From positions 124,001-188,000 of the forward strand of contig NZ_POWX01000002.1 of assembly GCF_003044445.1 (NCBI RefSeq): a stretch of DNA of 64,000 bases. Direction: 5' to 3'. Made by a program: the position numbers and the translations under genes. Shown here piece after piece: positions 61,062 to 64,000 of this stretch. The stretch is from Neisseria mucosa. Its GTDB lineage: Bacteria > Pseudomonadota > Gammaproteobacteria > Burkholderiales > Neisseriaceae. Position 1 is the first letter of the stretch, and each line of letters opens with the position of its first letter. The notes under the pieces are model-generated. The model was not told the origin of the DNA. It ran no database searches and worked only from the letters and a program-made list of their open reading frames with translations.

Positions 61062-62840
61062 TTACCGGACAAGCTGTTGGCGTTTCGTACCGAATACCAC
61101 TGCCGCCTTGCCGCTTTCTCCCTCCAATGTATTTCCGGAGAACGATCCGCCCATCTCAATGGCGTTTTTGCCGTAGAAGCCGCCGGACACATCTGCACGG
61201 ATATTCGTCCGTTTCGGATCGATGGTATTTTTCGGATCTAATGCAAAGCCGTTTTCACCGGTTTTCGCCACACCTGAAAAACCGTTGCCCTGAATCGTGG
61301 CAGTGATGGTGAATACGGGGGCAATGCGGTCTTTCGCCGTCAGCATACCGTTGAGGGTTTTCTCGGCAAAATTAACTTTAAACTCCGCCCGGTTACCGCC
61401 TTCCTTATTGGAAGGTTCGGCACTCCAGCTCGTACCATTAACAATAGTACCCGACCATGTACCGCGATATACAGCCTCTCCCGCCGTTACAGGCATATCG
61501 GAAACCGGCGTACGGCTGCCCTGCAGGAACATATCGTGCGAACCGCCGTGTTCCAACACCCCGAAATGCAGGTAATCCAAATTGGAGCAGCATACCGACA
61601 CCTTCACACCGTCTTTCTCAAATACATGCTGGAATGCCGTCTGAGTGCCTTCGGACGGCACAAGCGCAAGCTCTACGCCGTCAATCAGCAGTTTGGCCAC
61701 GTTGCCGAAGCTGTCTATCTGTTTTTTCACAAAATCCGCACCGATGCGGTAAGCGTCCATAAAGTTTTCAGCCAATGGTTTTTCTGCACCGTCTTTCTGT
61801 TTCGCGCTGAATACGGCAAGCACTTTCTTATCGTTTGCCAAAAACTTGCCGCCCAACTCATCGCCCTGAGGCCCGTAGAAACCACCTTCCAGACTATCAG
61901 AATCAGAAACGAAGGGATGACCGTTCCCAGTATCTTTATCTGCAGCCAACGCCTTACCTTTGAAACGGTTACCGTGCAGGTTAGCCTGAATGTCGTAACG
62001 TTTAATTTGTTTGGCTTTATTTTCGGTTTCGTTATGGGTAATCCGGTTATTGCGGTAGAGCACGCCGGTCATGGTCTTGGCGGCGAAGTCCACCTCAAAC
62101 TCGCTGGTCAGCCCAAAATCGGTCTGACCTTCCGGTGCCTCGCTTTTATTGCGCAACACATCCGCTTCCTCGGCAGACAAAGCCCCGTACCTATCGCCCG
62201 CTTGCGAATTACCCAACTGGGAAAACTTCTGTTTTTCCTTGGCATCGGTTACATAATCCCAAGTGCCTTTGTAAATCGACTTGCCCATCGGCAGAGCTTG
62301 GGAAGGATTGCTGCCTTTGTAGAAAAGGTAGCCGTCCGCGCCGGAAAGGGCGATATTGTTTTTGAAATCGATTTTATTGGCACCGTTGCGGTAGATATAG
62401 CCCGAGCGGACATATTGGAAATCCGTGTATCCTTCCACACGGCTTTTGCCGTCGCCCGTTGTGATGGATTCGTTCAGCGTACCCTTATCCATCGCAAAAA
62501 TCTCATTCTTTTGGGGAAACTCACCCGGCTCACCTGCACCTAATTTCTCCCAATCCGCTTCTGATAATGCCTTATGATCTTCTTTATTTTTCGGGTGCCA
62601 GTTCCGACGCGGTATTTTAGCTGCAAAACCGTAAACCGGACGGTCGTTTTCCGCCGCCTGCGCTTCATCGGGTTTTGCCGGTTTTTCAGTCTGTTCGTCT
62701 TGGTATTTCGGTGCTTCGGACTGCGGGTTGTGCTGTTTCGTTTCCACGCTGTCCAAATCGAAACTGCCTCCGCCCGCGCAGGCAGAAAGCAGCAGCACAG
62801 GCAGGATACCGGCTGCTTGGGCAATAAGTGAATTTTTCAT
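61062..62840 (-). CDS. tbpB: Transferrin-binding protein B lipoprotein
   Basis: 592 residues, near the size of the smaller TbpB isotype. Lipobox LSAC (Cys21), a Gly-rich anchor and a Glu/Lys/Pro-rich tether (about 25-65), then N- and C-lobes, each a handle plus eight-stranded barrel. Barrel endings LGGKFLANDKKVLAVFSAKQ and MGGSFSGNTLEGESGKAAVVFGTKRQQ mark both lobes. It binds iron-loaded transferrin at the cell surface and passes it to TbpA. Start at 62840; a promoter with a Fur-like site lies 32-60 nt upstream. A near match ATGCCGTCTGAG lies at about 61637. Confidence 0.95.
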   Translation of the reverse strand: MKNSLIAQAAGILPVLLLSACAGGGSFDLDSVETKQHNPQSEAPKYQDEQTEKPAKPDEAQAAENDRPVYGFAAKIPRRNWHPKNKEDHKALSEADWEKLGAGEPGEFPQKNEIFAMDKGTLNESITTGDGKSRVEGYTDFQYVRSGYIYRNGANKIDFKNNIALSGADGYLFYKGSNPSQALPMGKSIYKGTWDYVTDAKEKQKFSQLGNSQAGDRYGALSAEEADVLRNKSEAPEGQTDFGLTSEFEVDFAAKTMTGVLYRNNRITHNETENKAKQIKRYDIQANLHGNRFKGKALAADKDTGNGHPFVSDSDSLEGGFYGPQGDELGGKFLANDKKVLAVFSAKQKDGAEKPLAENFMDAYRIGADFVKKQIDSFGNVAKLLIDGVELALVPSEGTQTAFQHVFEKDGVKVSVCCSNLDYLHFGVLEHGGSHDMFLQGSRTPVSDMPVTAGEAVYRGTWSGTIVNGTSWSAEPSNKEGGNRAEFKVNFAEKTLNGMLTAKDRIAPVFTITATIQGNGFSGVAKTGENGFALDPKNTIDPKRTNIRADVSGGFYGKNAIEMGGSFSGNTLEGESGKAAVVFGTKRQQLVR

Positions 62841-62853
62841 ATCAACTTTTTTA

Positions 62854-62900
62854 AAAATGATAATGGTTTATATTGTATTAACTTAAAATGTAATTTGCAA
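62854..62900 (-). promoter_or_regulatory. tbpBA promoter with Fur-like site
   Basis: On the minus strand TTGCAA (62900-62895), a 17-nt spacer and TACAAT (62877-62872). Just downstream, ATAAACCATTATCATTTTT (62872-62854) resembles a Fur box; tbpBA is Fur repressed in pathogenic Neisseria. Confidence 0.7.
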
Positions 62901-62927
62901 ACATTTTCTGACGCATTTTCACAAAAA

Positions 62928-62963
62928 ACACCCGCACATCCTTACTCCGGATATGCGGGTGTT
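62928..62963 (-). terminator. Intrinsic terminator behind the murI fragment
   Basis: AACACCCGCAcATCC and GGATATGCGGGTGTT form a strong stem around a short loop, with A residues on the plus strand giving a U run in the minus-strand transcript. It ends the murI transcript ahead of the tbpB promoter. Confidence 0.8.
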
Positions 62964-62977
62964 TGAGCAAACCTTGC

Positions 62978-63919
62978 CTAACCCAAAGACACCATTTCAA
63001 TCTGCTCCATCGTCCTACCCAGAAAACGTTCGCCTATCGTTCTGAATTTCAAAGGAATATCGCTGACATAAAAACGATAGTCGGGATTATTGTTGTCAGT
63101 ATTGAGTAATCCCTCCTGCGCAAGGACGCGTGCTGTTTCTTCAGCCGTCGTAATTGCAGAATCAACCAACGCGACATTACCCGCCTCCCTACCGATTAAG
63201 GGCTTGAGCAAGGGAAAGTGCGTGCAGCCCAACACCAGCGTATCGATGCCGTCTGCAAGCAATGGTTTGAGGTATTCGCATACGGCCAGGCGGGTAACTT
63301 CATGTTCCAACCAACCTTCCTCATCGGTACGGGTATGTTGTTTGTAACCGAGTTTGTAGAGGCCGTTTTTCTTTGTCCAGCGGGCATCGCTGTCCTTACT
63401 CGGTGTGGTTTGGCCGCTGACTTGTCCTTCTTCATCGACTTCTATGGCCTGACGCTGTTTGCTGCCGGCGGTCTGAATAATGGTGGCGTCAATGACGGCG
63501 GTGGATGCCTTCTCTACTTTTAGGTTTTTTTCGGTCAGTTGGCGGTTAATCAGTTCCAGCAATTCGGACAAGGTGTCGTCTTGCGCCAGCCAGTTGCGGT
63601 AACGGCATAAGGTGCTGTAATCGGGGATGCTCAGTTCGTCAAAACGGCAAAACAGGTTGAAGTCGATGCGGGTGATGAGGCTGTGTTCGAGCTCGGGATC
63701 GGAGAGGCTGTGCCATTGTCCGAGCAGGATGGCTTTGAACATAGACAACAGGGGATAGGCGGGACGACCTCGGTGGTCTCTAAGGTAACGGGTTCTTTGA
63801 CGATTCAGGTACTGCTCGATCGGTTGCCAATCAATCACCTGATCCAACTTCAATAGTGGGAAGCGGTCGATGTGTTTGGCAATCATGGCTTGTGCGGTTT
63901 GCTGGAAGAAGGTGCTCAT
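62978..63919 (-). pseudogene. Chimeric ORF: IS5-type transposase N-part fused to glutamate racemase C-part
   Basis: 313 codons in one open frame. Residues 1 to about 200 are the N-terminal two thirds of an IS5-family transposase (PLLSMFKAILLGQWHSLSDP; VIDATIIQTAGSKQRQ with the first catalytic Asp; WTKKNGLYKLGYKQH). From GWLEHEVTRLAV to the stop (about 113 residues) it is the C-terminal part of MurI, including the second catalytic Cys in LGCTHFPLL. The join lies at 63315-63322, where both parents could encode EEG. The transposase has lost its second Asp and Glu; MurI has lost its N-terminal domain with the first Cys. Neither activity is expected. Confidence 0.85.
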
Positions 63920-64000
63920 GAGAAATCCCCTAAATGTCTTGGTGGGAATTTAGGGGATTTTGGGGGATTTTGGGGAATTTTGGGGAATTTTGCAAAGGTT
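63316..64000 (-). mobile_element. Partial IS5-family insertion sequence, cut by window edge
   Basis: Transposase start at 63919 is preceded by the IS leader (AATCCCCTAAATGTCTTGG and repeated GGGGATTTT/GGGGAATTTT units), and TTTTGCAAAGG of the terminal repeat reaches the right edge. The inner end is missing: the element is truncated where murI begins. The outer end lies at or beyond base 64000. The first codons and leader match the remnant at 22697-22796. Confidence 0.8.

Overview
The window is chromosomal DNA from a commensal Neisseria. The 12-mer AGGTCGTCTGAA and its complement recur throughout, usually as closely spaced inverted pairs behind genes. This is the DNA uptake sequence (DUS) dialect known from the N. 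mucosa / N. sicca / N. macacae group; meningococci and gonococci use ATGCCGTCTGAA. Correia repeat enclosed elements (CREE), a dRS3 repeat and Neisseria-type gene content (RmpM, CycB c5, TbpBA, HTH-extended HisB) agree. The genus is certain; the species group is inferred from the dialect.

Layout. 1-8.0 kb: an edge-truncated alpha/beta hydrolase, parE and rppH (minus), a FocA/NirC channel, a tannase-like lipoprotein and an AGCS amino-acid symporter. 8.0-18.6 kb: housekeeping genes apaG, thiL-pgpA, ansA-tatD, dedA, glmM and folP (all minus), then an aromatic aminotransferase, tRNA-Arg(CCG) and a dihaem cytochrome c5. 19-23.6 kb: metQ, cysB, rmpM, then a scar made of a palindromic IS remnant, a gene tail and a CREE, and a DUF333 lipoprotein. 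23.7-32.5 kb: serS, the rpsF-priB-rpsR-rplI operon, an MltB-like transglycosylase, a mutarotase, dnaX-ybaB and recO. 32.5-39.8 kb: a DMP19-like acidic protein, a zinc protein with a lysozyme-inhibitor-like lipoprotein, apbE-nqrM, metK behind an unidentified structured leader, pdxJ, acpS, a Nudix/ThiE-like fusion and a small membrane protein. 40.3-44.2 kb: a FetA-like TonB receptor with a putative Fur box, followed by a Slam-type surface lipoprotein. 44.6-56.7 kb: hisC-hisB, dacB (PBP4 type), lpxH, a PIG-L deacetylase, aspS, an Ivy-like lysozyme inhibitor, a DUF502 protein, pldA and rpsT. 57-64 kb: potD, tbpB-tbpA and, at the edge, an IS5-type transposase fused in frame to the 3' part of murI.

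Most interesting points. (1) The tbpBA segment carries the meningococcal/gonococcal uptake dialect (ATGCCGTCTGAA) in a genome otherwise using AGGTCGTCTGAA, and ends in a truncated murI fused to a transposase; this looks like an import from an AT-DUS Neisseria. (2) The metK upstream region holds a promoter, several hairpins with a possible pseudoknot, and an intrinsic terminator about 170 nt before the start codon; it is a candidate riboswitch or small RNA that I cannot assign to a known class. (3) dnaX holds an in-frame A AAA AAG slippery heptamer whose -1 frame stops seven codons later, and a linker largely built from translated uptake sequences. (4) A FetA-like receptor beside a Slam-type lipoprotein suggests a second bipartite uptake system besides TbpBA.

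Counting intact and partial genes, about 55 protein-coding genes and one tRNA are described. No rRNA, CRISPR array or prophage is visible.
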